Below are positions 28,301 to 40,300 of a stretch of 64,000 nt of DNA, one piece after another. Each line of letters begins with the position of its first letter. Within the stretch, counting starts at the first letter, position 1. A program made the position numbers and the translations under genes. Under the pieces are notes generated by a model. It saw only the letters and a list, made by a program, of their open reading frames with translations. It was not told where the DNA came from and did no database searches. Location of the stretch: NCBI GenBank assembly GCA_003864495.1, contig ML133456.1:3287255-3351254 (forward strand), read 5' to 3'. Origin of the DNA: Nemopilema nomurai (lineage: Eukaryota; Cnidaria; Scyphozoa; Rhizostomeae; Rhizostomatidae).

Positions 28301-31300
28301 TGCTTCTGCTATATGCGTTTCCTTCTTTCTTGTGCTAGATCTCATCACCCACTTTTTAGCAGTAATACCAAAGATTACTTTAATCTGAAACAAGCCCATT
28401 TTCGTCTGTATATGCATCAATTAGTTGAAATTTTAAAATTGAGACTCACGGTAAAGATAATTTAAGTTTTTTCACTTTTTTATCTGCTATCTTGCAATCC
28501 AAAAACTAATTCCCTCCAGTTACATAACACAGAATAAAGCATAACAAAACGAGATTTGCACAGGGCAACCTAAGGTTCAGCATGTACATAACAATAATTA
28601 TCGTAAAGGTTCACTTTATAACATCACTCCCCCTTTTTAATTGTTGTCTTTCTTATAAGTTCTGACGATATTTGATAACCGTATTTGTCTGGGACCATTC
28701 GAAGACGTTTATTTCTTTTATAATTCTGGGTTTGATTTTCTTGATCTGGCTTCGCATGATGAACATTACTCCGAACATTACTTCTAGAAATTGGCGTTTT
28801 CTGCTGTCACTCTGGTACCTTTGCGTGAAATTACGACGTATGCCACATTGTTGAATCTTGAGGGGAACTTGTTCTTTCGTTCTTGTTTTACCAGCACATG
28901 ATCGCCTACTTTGATTTCACTTTCTCTGGCCTGGCGTCGTCTGTCTGTGTATTCTTTCTGGCGTGTCTGACCTTGATATTCGTTTGCCATTGCTTCTCTA
29001 TGCCTGTAACACTCTCTCTTTGAATGACTGGCAATTTACCCTTCACTTGTCGATTAAATAACAACTCACATTGTGGTATCTTGGTCACAGAATATGGCGT
29101 TGTGCGGTATTGCATCAGGAACTTTTGAATCTCTTGGTTCCATGGTTTTCCTTCAACGATTGCGGCTTACCTAGCGCCTGATTGAAACTTTCGACCTCCC
29201 CGTTGGCTTAAGGCCATTTTCGAGTACTTCGATAATGTTTCACTCCGAATAGGTGTAAGTAAGGCTTGAATTCTTCTCCGTTAAAAGGAGATTCTTCTGC
29301 CATTATCCGTCTGTATCTTGTTTGGAATCCCATGCACCGCAAACATACGATCATGTTTCGGTATATTTTGTAGAGGAAACACACTCTACTCCTGGAAAGG
29401 GCGAGTAGCGATCTCTAGCAACCAAATGCTGTAACTTGCTTATTACAATATATATTCCTAAACACGTGATGTTAAACCAGCATATTCTAGAAATTTCTTG
29501 CTAAATAGGATAAAAGGGTAGAGTAGTTTGCTGATTCGGTTTTAGTTGAGGAGCTGTTATGTGAAATACCATGGATACATAAGCAAGACGCTTTGTTAAT
29601 TTTTGAAGAAAATTTTTACGGGCCTAAGCTGGAAAATGTGCCTTATCATAGCGTTGAAAGGGACGCACTCTGTTTGTGAGTTTATTAAGTGTGTCACAGG
29701 GAATATATATGTACACCAATGCGGCCTTGGATTCTCCACATCTGTTTTCTTTACCCGTTGCTTGACAAGCAAGGCAAGAATCAACCGCCGCTTTAACCAA
29801 ATCATCTATTTTTGAAAACCACACCTTATCTCTGAGCATGGCCTTTGTTTTCGACAGCCCCTGGTGACTCGCATGTGGGATGTCAATTGCCCTTTAGCGT
29901 AAAGATAGAGGAACGACTATTTTTAAGCCTCTAAAGCCCGTTTACACTACACCAAATAACCTGGGTTCGCCCCTGGTTACAAGGCGAACCTAGGTAAGTT
30001 GTACATTGCATGCGCATAGCGGATATTGGAGTTCAGATTCCAGAAGCAAAATGGCGTAAGATAGTCTTGCACGAGGCAAATGTTTCCCTTGAAATTAATC
30101 GCTGTCATGGTCCATCGGAGCCCAGAATCGAATTTGTCATTATTTGTAAGCAGGGAAGGAAGATTTTCTCCCTTATTGGCTAAATTTTCGTATGAGTCCC
30201 GCTTCAGCAAGAGTCTTCGCCATTTTTTCAAATATAGGCCGCTTTCGTGTACAGCCATCAAGCTATTGCTGAACTCTTTCATCAGCCCAAATGTTGATAA
30301 GTTGTATTACCTCTTCGTCAACCCACGTCGACCCTCTGTCAGTTTTACTATGACCGTCGCTCATGTTGTTGATTTTCACCAAATCGTAACAAGACAATCT
30401 GCTGTCGGAGCGCGAAATTTGCGAATGCGCATGCGTCTATACTCATCCCAACCCGGGTTTGCCCCAGGTTTGCGTTTACACTACATTTCGTGAAAGCTAG
30501 CCCAGGTTTTTGCCCTAGGTCGAACCCATCTTCGAAGGTGGGTTACTTTAACCCGGCGCAAACCCGGGTTTAGTTGCGCTTACACTACAAAAATCTAACC
30601 TAGGTTAGTACTAACCCGGGGCGAACCCAGGTTAGTTGGTGTAGTGTAAACGGGGCTTAAGTATGATTCTTTGAGCACCCATGGAAAGTTCATCTTTGAC
30701 TGCTCTGTATGAAAGATCGACTGTTCTCATGCACCTGAGCGAATAGCGGCGCGAAATTGCTGGAGTTCTTTGTCACTACTTGTTTCTCTAGCAATCTCAT
30801 GCCGACTCATTGTTTTAGGAACTGCACTGGAAGCGACAAAGTTAATGTATTCCTCAGTGAGCTCTGTTTCAGCTGATGGTTTAGCGGATGGATGGTTAGA
30901 TAGGTAGTCCGCAGTGTTCTCTTTTCCAGGTTTATTTTGAATCTTAAACTGATATGGCTGCAAACGTTAAACCCATCTTTCTATCCTGGCTGATGTCTTA
31001 GAGCTTTGTGATTCATATATTACTTCTAGGGGCTTATGGTCTGTGACAAGTGTTAAAGGTTGACCGTATAAAAACGAATGGAAATGTTCAATACCATATA
31101 TAAAGCTTAAAGCTCATTTTTCTGTCTGAGAATAGCGATTTTCCAAATCAGTGAGAGATTTACTGGCATATGCAATTACTTGGTAGTCCTTTTTGTCTTT
31201 CGACCTCTGCGCTAAGATGGCTGAAATGCCTACGGGACTTGCGTCGACTTTCAGACTGATAGCTTTGTTTACATCAATGTAATTGTTGCATAAGATGTAT

Positions 31301-34300
31301 TTTGAGCTATAATTAGCCATCCCCAACGAGCTTCTAACTTGACTAGCATTCTTTGGAATTAACACGTTTTGCAAATCCTTAATCCATTTTGGATCCGGGC
31401 AAGTACCTTGTGTGGAGAATATCTGTCTAAAGAAGTCTAGTGTGGGTTGCAGAAATTTGCATTTGTTCGCATTTGGCGTGAATCCCTTTTCTCATACACG
31501 TCGCAAACATTCCTCAAAGGCAATGTCATGCTCTTCTTTGCCTGGCACCGAAAACAATTATGTCATCGGCTATGTTCTGCTGCTCACCCTTGATGCCTTG
31601 AAGATTCTGCTTTGATGAGTGCTGGAAGATTTCAGCGCTCATTCCATATGCTAGTCTTTCACAGCGATACAAGCCGCAATCTGTTGAGAATGTTGTGATG
31701 TACCGTATTTACTCTAATATTCCCGCTTCTCTTTTATTCTCGCCTCTCTAGTAATCCCGCTTGTATTTCATAGATTGAAAGAATAATTCCGTCTCCCCAG
31801 TAATCGTGCATGCAGGATTGAAACTTTTGATTGGCATTTGCTATTCTTTATACACTTTGTATGGGCTTCACAGTCAAAGATTGAAACTTATGATGAGAGA
31901 GAATGGGTTAAATTGCTATTGTTGAAAATTGTTACCACTATTACTACTGTTGAAAAAAATATAATTGTTGTTGTTGAAATTGCATACTTTTCACTCTGAT
32001 TTGCCACACTCACGTTTAAACGGTATCCTTAAGGCATTAAATAATCCCGCCTCTGCAATATTCCCGCCTCTCCAAAGATCCCGCCTTTTTTGTAAGGTTG
32101 AAACGCCAATCCCGCAGCGGGAATATTAAAGTAAATATGGTATCTCGATTCTGCTGCAAAAGGCCATTGATGGTACGCTTGCGAGAGGTTCAGCTTTGTA
32201 AATTACTTAAAGCTCCAGGCTTATATCATCCACTCGCACTGAACCATCTTTCTTCGGAACAGCAACGATGGTTGAAACCCAAGGTGTTAGTGGTTTTCGG
32301 TACTGATTCTATTATGTCTTGTCTTTGAAGCTCCTTCACCGCACCCTGTACTTTCTGACGGATGTGGAATGCGATTCTCCTTCGGGGCTGAACTTTTGGT
32401 ATGATCTTTTGATTAATGTTGAGCTGAACTTCAGTGTCCTTGAGCGTTGCTAAACCCTTTAATACATCGTTGTAGTTGAAAGTTTTTCATAGACAGGTCA
32501 TTCCCTGGTAAAATTAGGCTTTTTTCCTATCAAAGTTCTCTCTTCGGATTCCTTGCCAAGAAACATTTTGGAATAGATTAAGACTTGGGGCATGTTGAAA
32601 TTTGCCGAAAATTTCGAAATGGCGGATTTTTTACACTGTTTTGGCCATAATTCACCATTATAATCTTCTAAGACGAGCATTACATGGCATCAAAGTGTCC
32701 TATTACGTCATAGGCATGTTTGTTGTCATGACTGATCATCAAAAATTCGAAATGGTGCTCTTAAGATGCTAGAACTAAAAAGAAATCAACAATTGTGCCG
32801 CTTCGCTCCGTACTAACAATTGTGCCGCTTCGCTCCATACTAACAATTGTGCCGCTTCGCTCCACACTAACAATTGTGCCGCTTCGCTCCATACTCACAA
32901 GGTTGCCGCTTCGTTCCATACTCACAAGGTTGACGCTTCGCTCCATACTCACAAGGTTGCCGCTTCGCTCCATACTTGCAATTGTGCCGCTTCGCTCCAT
33001 ACTAACAATTGTGCCGCTTCGCTCCATACTAACAATTGTGCCACTTCGCTCCATACTAACAATTGTGCCGCTTCGCTCCATACTCGCAATTGTGCCGCTT
33101 CGCTCCATACTAACAATTGTGCCGCTTCGCTCCATACTAACAATTGTGCCGCTTCGTTCCATACTCACAAGGTTGACGCTTCGCTCCATACTCACAAGGT
33201 TGCCGCTTCGCTCCATACTAACAATTGTGCCACTTCGCTCCATACTAACAATTGTGCCGCTTCGTTCCATACTCACAAGGTTGACGCTTCGCTCCATACT
33301 AACAATTGTGCCGCTTCGCTCCATACTAACAATTGTGCTGCTTCGCTCCATACTAACAATTGTGCCGCTTCGCTCCATACTTGCAATTGTGCCGCTTCGC
33401 TCCATACTAACAATTGTGCCGCTTCGCTCCATACTAACAATTGTGCCGCTTCGCTCCACACTAACAATTGTGCCGCTTCGCTCCATACTCACAAGGTTGC
33501 CGCTTCGTTCCATACTCACAAGGTTGACGCTTCGCTCCATACTCACAAGGTTGCCGCTTCGCTCCATACTTGCAATTGTGCCGCTTCGCTCCATACTAAC
33601 AATTGTGCCGCTTCGCTCCATACTAACAATTGTGCCACTTCGCTCCATACTAACAATTGTGCCGCTTCGCTCCATACTCGCAATTGTGCCGCTTCGCTCC
33701 ATACTAACAATTGTGCCACTTCGCTCCATACTAACAATTGTGCCGCTTCGCTCCATACTAACAATTGTGCCGCTTCGCTCCATACTCGCAATTGTGCCGC
33801 TTCGCTCCATACTCACAATTGTGCCGCTTCGCTCCATACTCGCAATTGTGCCGCTTCGCTCCATACTCACAAGGTTGACGCTTCGCTCCATACTCACAAG
33901 GTTGCCGCTTCGCTCCATACTAACAATTGTGCCACTTCGCTCCATACTTGCAATTGTGCCGCTTCGCTCCATACTAACAATTGTGCCGCTTCGCTCCATA
34001 CTAACAATTGTGCCGCTTCGCTCCATACTCGCAATTGTGCCGCTTCGCTCCATACTCACAAGGTTGACGCTTCGCTCCATACTCACAAGGTTGCCGCTTC
34101 GCTCCATACTAACAATTGTGCCACTTCGCTCCATACTAACAATTGTGCCGCTTCGCTCCATACTCGCAATTGTGCCGCTTCGCTCCATACTCACAATTGT
34201 GCCGCTTCGCTCCATACTCGCAACTGTGCCGCTTCGCTCCATACTCGCAAAGTTACAGTGGTCATAAACCTTATGCAAGTTAAACAAATGTAACGACAGA

Positions 34301-37300
34301 GTCCCACAAGTAAGGTCAGGGCTCTATGAAATAAAAGACTCCAATTTCACACAATGAAATGGCAAAAAATCATCCCGTCAGAAGACGATTATTTGAAAAA
34401 TTTTGAAGGTTTTGTTATAGTTCAACTAAATCATAAATTTCAATACTGAAAACTAGAAGTCATCCTCACTTCCATCTGAGTCAGCATCAAAGTCATAGTC
34501 ACTGTTATCTGTGCTTTCTGCTTCACTGTTTTGACTTCCACCAACAACTTCTGCTCCATCATCACTACTATCAGTGTCAGACTGGTTGTTACTTTGGGGA
34601 AACTGACTGCACGTATACCAAACGGGGACAATACCTGTATCCTCTTCTTTCCATAGCCATGTTTCAGTTAATGGGGGATAATTAATCATCTGCTGTGTGC
34701 ATTAAATGCCATATGTAAGCCTGTGGACAAATTCGCTTTAAATGTTGGGTTGCACTGTACTCATCAGGGATTATTCCCAAACTTGACTTGACTTTCTGTC
34801 TTTCGTACATTCGAATTCTCGTGTCAACATGGCATTCATCGTTGTTGCCTCCGCACATGACAGTTCGAAAGACCTCTTTTGCACGACACAAAAATCCGAT
34901 GGAAGCCAGAGTAGAACCAAAGTTGTTAAGCAGGCTATAGCATTTCAATTTGACCATCTTTTTCCATGGCTTTAATTTTCCAATTCAGAATGGAAAAGAC
35001 GTCGTATCATAACCATTGATGATGTGGTACGCTGGCAAAATAGCACAAGCTTCTGTGCGGATATTTGCACATATTGACTCGACATTTACGAATCTTTCAT
35101 GCCCTATCTTCATTTGCCACTTCTGATTAAAAACCGTGTTCGAAAGGCATGAACCATTAACATTAAGACATCAGTGTCTGTAGCTTGTACAATCACAGGT
35201 GCATCTAATTGATCTGCCTCTAGGATCAAGCAGGTATCAGCTTCACGGTGGTTGCTGTCTTCAAGTTCTGTGACGTCATCATCGGGAATTAGCCATGTCT
35301 TTTCATTTTCGGTAATTTGAAATGGTATTTTGACCATGCCTTTGTGGTTTTTGGCGTAATTTGTCAAGAAACGTATTAGTTCTGCTTTATTCTCTGTGTT
35401 GTGGAGGAAAATGTCCCAATCTTTTCGTTGTGGCATACTTTGCTCTTGACTTGTAACGAACACTCTTTTGCCAGGGTGCCCGCGGCGACGCTGGGTGTTT
35501 TGTTGTCTTCTGTGTGTAATTATCGAATATTACAGCAATTGCATGTGCTTGATATAGACCCTGTTTACATGATACCGTTTTCATTTGATATCGGATTCGG
35601 TTTCCCAATCCGATATGCAATTTCTCCCTGTTTACATGATACCGTTTTCATATCATATCGGATTGGGGCTCTGTCTACACGAATACGTTTTGGGTGGGCG
35701 CTGCGGGAATTTCGCCTTTGTTCTACATTCTCTGCGCAGTAGCATTTTGTTATTTTGCCAAGGAAGCCATCTAGGCGCCAAATCCGAAGCTTTCAGGGAA
35801 CAAGAACTTTGCGAAATTATAACTAAACTAACTCAGTATGGGGAAAGAGAAAACCAAAGAAGATATTTTTACATGGACTGATCAGGAAATCGAACTGTTA
35901 CTGGAAACAGTAAAGGCTTATTCTTCGCAATGCTCATACGAAGGAAAGGATTGGGAAAGCATCAAATCAAAATATGACAAGATAAAAGAATTGTTTATCG
36001 AAAGGTACCCAAAAGAATCAGAGGAAGAATTCCCAAAGTTGTCTGTTCTTGACAGTATAACTAAAGAAAGAGTGGCCGCAAAAGTGAAGCAGTTGCGTGT
36101 CAAGTACAAGAAGGCTGTCGATCTTGGTAAGAGAAGTGGTGGAGGACGTATCATAATGACCTACTACGACCTATGCATGGATATATGGTCTGGTTCACCA
36201 TCCACAAACAGCATTCAAGGCAAGTATTGTATAGATTTGTGTTGAATAGATTTTTTATGATAAGCCATTAAAAATTGTTCCAAGAATTTAACTTTTCACT
36301 TGCCCATGCATACAATAATTATGCAAATTTTATTATGTCATCTACTATGCTTTCATTGGTAAAAGATTATTCCTGGTAAAAATATAATCAAAAAACTTTT
36401 TATTTATAGGAGGTATTGATGCTGAACAAGCTGAACCAATGGACAAAGAATTTTTGCAACATGCAAAGAAAATGACAACTTCAATGGAGCGCATGACAGA
36501 GGCAATGACAGGGTGCATGGAATTTATGCAAAGAATGTGCACAATGCAGATGCACCAACAAAGCATGTTGTTAGGGAATCAAAATGCCATGAATTACATC
36601 TTGCCCCCTTCATCAAGCCCTAACTTCAGTTTTCAACAGCAAGGTCTACAACATAATGTTGCTCAATCTTCAAGCAGATAAGCAAGAAATGAAAATGAAG
36701 AGTCATTTTTGAATTTGTTAAATAGCTAGTGAACATTGTTATATTTATCTTAACAGAAAAAAACAAACATGTTTCTGAAAGAAAGATTCAAACAGTGTAT
36801 TTTTCTGATTTTGTTGCATATTAAGTTGGTTAGTGTTTATCAGTTGAATATCTTTTTCACTTTTTATTCAAAATATTTCATAAAGATTTTTCTGTTTTTC
36901 TTTCCATCTGATTCATTACTATCACTATTTGCAAACTGAGGCTGGAATGCATTGTCATAGTTTTCTGCTACTATTTGAGTAATATCTGCAATACAGTCAT
37001 TATTCATCTCACAAAAATTATGGAGGATAAAACATGCCAGTACAGTTTTTGGGACAGATGCAACCTTAATATCAATTGGCTTTCTCAAAATCTTGATTTC
37101 AATCTGCCAAAGGCACACTCTACAACCATCCTTGCAGATGATAATTTGTACCTGAAAAATTGCTCTTCCTGGGTATTGCCACCTTTAGGGAATTCTTTCA
37201 TTACATATGGAAGCAAAGGGTAAGCAGGATCCCCTAGCAAGCACACAGGAACAGAATCTTCACCTTGCACAATTGCTCTTGGACATTTTGGTATCATTCC

Positions 37301-40300
37301 ATCTCTCATCATTTCATTGATCTTAGAATTGCTGAATACTCTTGCATCATGTACACTTCCAGGCCATCTAATGTCAACATCAAAGAAACAATATCTATAA
37401 TCGACACAAGCCTGAGCATTCAAACTGTAGAAACCTTTACGGTTTATAAAGTCGATAGGATTATCTGGGGTTTTTTTTATTGGAATATGGGTTCCATCAA
37501 CAGCCCCAATGCACTGAGGAAAGCCAAAAGCATTGTAAAAACATGAAGCCATCTCCCGGACTTGTTCTTCTGTTTTTGGAATACTTATGTATTTTTTCAC
37601 AAGGTGTGTTGAAATTGCTGTAGTTACTCTGCTGACAGTTTTAGAAACTGTTGGAACTGCACAGCCAAATGCATTAGCAGTTTTTCGCATCCGACCTCCA
37701 TCAGACAAATAATAAAGCGTCAGAGCTAACTGTTTTTCAGGTGACATAGGAATCCTCATGTTGGTTGTTTGCAATGTGATGAATGGACGAAGTTCTGAAC
37801 AAAGTTTAAAAAAGTTCGTTCGTGAAATTCTCAAATTTCTCTTCCATTCATTATCCATGGATATCCCATTCAACAGGTTTAGCCACCAAACATTCCTGGA
37901 TTCTCCCAAAACCTTCTATTTGCTCTTTTTTTTCTAACTTTACTAACTGCAGGCCTAGACGACAGTGAAATCATTCTCCATAAACTCTTTCTTCTGGCAA
38001 TATAGCACATGTATAAATTGTTAAACATCTGGACATTCAAGGCCATAGCATTCGCGATACTTGTGATTATAGTCATGAGAGAGCTGATTGTCGAGTTGTA
38101 GGCGTCCATCTTTGAATATTTTGTTTTTCAAAAAGGCGCCAAATGTGCAAATGAACACGAGACTGTTTCTGATAATGAGACATCGTTTTCATTTCATATC
38201 GGATTCGGCTGTTTACACGAGAACAGAGGCATATCGGATTCATTTGAAAACGCATTCAGATCGTTTTCATTTGAAAACGCAAAAACGGTATGAAGCATAT
38301 CGGATTCATTCGTTCTCGTGTTAACAGAAGGCCAATCCGATATCAAATGAATCCGATATCAATGAATACGATATCAAATGAATACGGTATCGTGTAAACG
38401 GGGCCATAAGGTTGCAGGTGTGCAAAATTGACGTATGCTTTCGCGTACTCCCCCCAAGTAGGTTGACTTTTGATTGACCTTACTGCAGCCATGCCGTCAA
38501 TTAACCATGCTGCTTTAGACAAAGGTATTTGCACTTCTGCTTAGATTCTTCTATCAGAAAATGTCGTAATGCAGCTTTGCAGCCTTGTCTGAGATCACTG
38601 TCAGGTGATGCTAAAGCCAGTGGAACAGTTGTAAGAGGGTAAGAGTGTGCGTGTCTGGACTTGTAGCCTTACCAACGAGTGCTCCAAATGCTTGCCTGTC
38701 CTCCTTGAGAATACTTATGGCTTTGGGAATCTTTTTTTTCCACTCCATGCCAGTTTTGATCCTAGGATTTTTCAATGATTCAAATATGCTAATCCTATCT
38801 TCTTTGGCTTTGAGTCTTTCGTCAATAAACTTAGCATACATTGCTTCTCCTACTGCAGATGAATTCATAAGTCCCTCAATGACCGATGGCTCGATTTCGG
38901 TCCCAGTTTTGAAATGTCCTACAGGACCATCTAGGAATGGATCAAAATATTTATCAAGCTGCAAAACAACACCTCCGATCATTGCCTCGTGCTTCTTTAT
39001 CGCACGAACAGTTGTTTTTTTGTGAACGGACTGCGTCAAAACAGAATGTAATTGAAGTGACTGGTCTTTACAAAGGTACCAACAGCCTTCTCATCGGTGC
39101 TAAATCCACCTTGCATTGGACCCCCTCTGACTTTTACCTCTCTGTTAATGGTTGTTTCCGTTATCAAGTTACCATGAAAAGTCGAGTATGGTTTGCCAGA
39201 GACTGAACCACAAAAGCCATTAACCAGAAGGTCATTCCATGCTACTTCTTGCTTTGATCTAATATCCTGCAGTTTGACATATTGAAATGTCAGATAACGG
39301 GCATAGTTTTGATGCCCAAATGCAAAACACTTTGGCAACAGTACACGCTCTGCTGGTAAATGGCGCTCAATTGTTTTTTCCCTTACAGCACTGACGAAGC
39401 ATAGCATAGCATAGACATCAATAATGTATTGCATCATCATCTGAGCTTGTATGCGAAAGACATCTGTTAAATTGTTTTGAAATATATATTATCAAAAGCA
39501 ATTACATTCTCGATTGCCAGCTTTCACGTATTTTCCTTTACTTATTCCAGTGCTGAGAAAAGAAGTCGTGAATTCTGAATTCGTTTGAATTCTGTTGAAT
39601 TCGTTATTGACTTTATGTTGGCAGTTGATTGAACAAGTCTCAAATTCACTATTTGCCTTTTGAATCCTGGAATGAATTCACCTTTGTTCAGGACACCCTT
39701 CGTTCGATAGCGAAGCAAGGCTTCAAAAGCCTGTTTGTTTAGCCTTATGCTTCTATGGTAACGCCTTCCCTCCATTGCTTGATCAGCAGACCCTTGAGCT
39801 ATTACATTGGCTTCCATCCACCATTCCTTGAGTCCGAGAAAAGAATACTTCTTTCCAAGGATCTTCAAATTGATCATTATCGTGTGGAAGCCACCCAAGA
39901 AATTGATCATTTGATTGTTCTTCCCTTGGTTTAGCCATTGAATGATAAGAACTTTTGAATGAATTACTTCATCATCACAATGCGTATGCTTGGATCATAT
40001 GGTCAGCTTCGTGTTCTTCAACCACTCCCTAGCGCGCCCATCCAGTGCTCTGAGGGACTCTGTTCCTGGGCACTGGTACAGTGGGCAATCCTCCAGGATG
40101 TGGTCCACAGTCTGGATGGGGCCCCCACATTCGCATCCCGGGGAAGGGGATAGGCCCTATTGAAACATATTACAGAAGAAACGGCCCTGTCCATCCCTAT
40201 CCCTGTCCGGCCCTGTCCGCATTCTGTTGAGGCGTGTCCACTGCAGGCGCTGCAGGTCTGCTCCAGCAGGCTGCGCGCTGACCACTGGCACATAGCCGTA

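Larger units (their letters stand above)
28740..32489 (-). mobile_element. Ty3/Gypsy element B, decayed fragment
   Basis: Right to left: pre-RT segment ([10 protein letters not shown], then [14 protein letters not shown]) about 32460-32330, reverse transcriptase pieces split by a MITE (31703-32140), RNase H remnant ([35 protein letters not shown], 31374-31114), tether and start of integrase (30963-30727, [15 protein letters not shown]), MITE (29935-30657), integrase zinc unit ([10 protein letters not shown], about 29780) and integrase tail ([20 protein letters not shown] and [16 protein letters not shown], 29115-28784). Many stops. The right border is the insertion site of the 15.5-kb TIR element. 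Confidence 0.8.
35557..38405. mobile_element. Full-length PIF/Harbinger transposon
   Basis: 2,849 bp. Left end GACCCTGTTTACATGATACC, right end read inward GGCCCCGTTTACACGATACC, continuing into CGT[A/T]TTCATTTGATATCG repeats. ATA on both sides (35554-35556, 38406-38408). It carries the two usual genes tail to tail: a Myb/SANT-like gene on plus and a DDE transposase on minus. It lies within the nuclease-like pseudogene of element 1, whose coding pieces resume on each side. Confidence 0.92.

Noticed and set aside
32761..34287. 508- and 490-codon open frames on opposite strands as repeat-protein genes
   Set aside because: They consist only of the 27-bp minisatellite translated in different frames; open frames occur on both strands and in shifted frames, and there is no unique domain.
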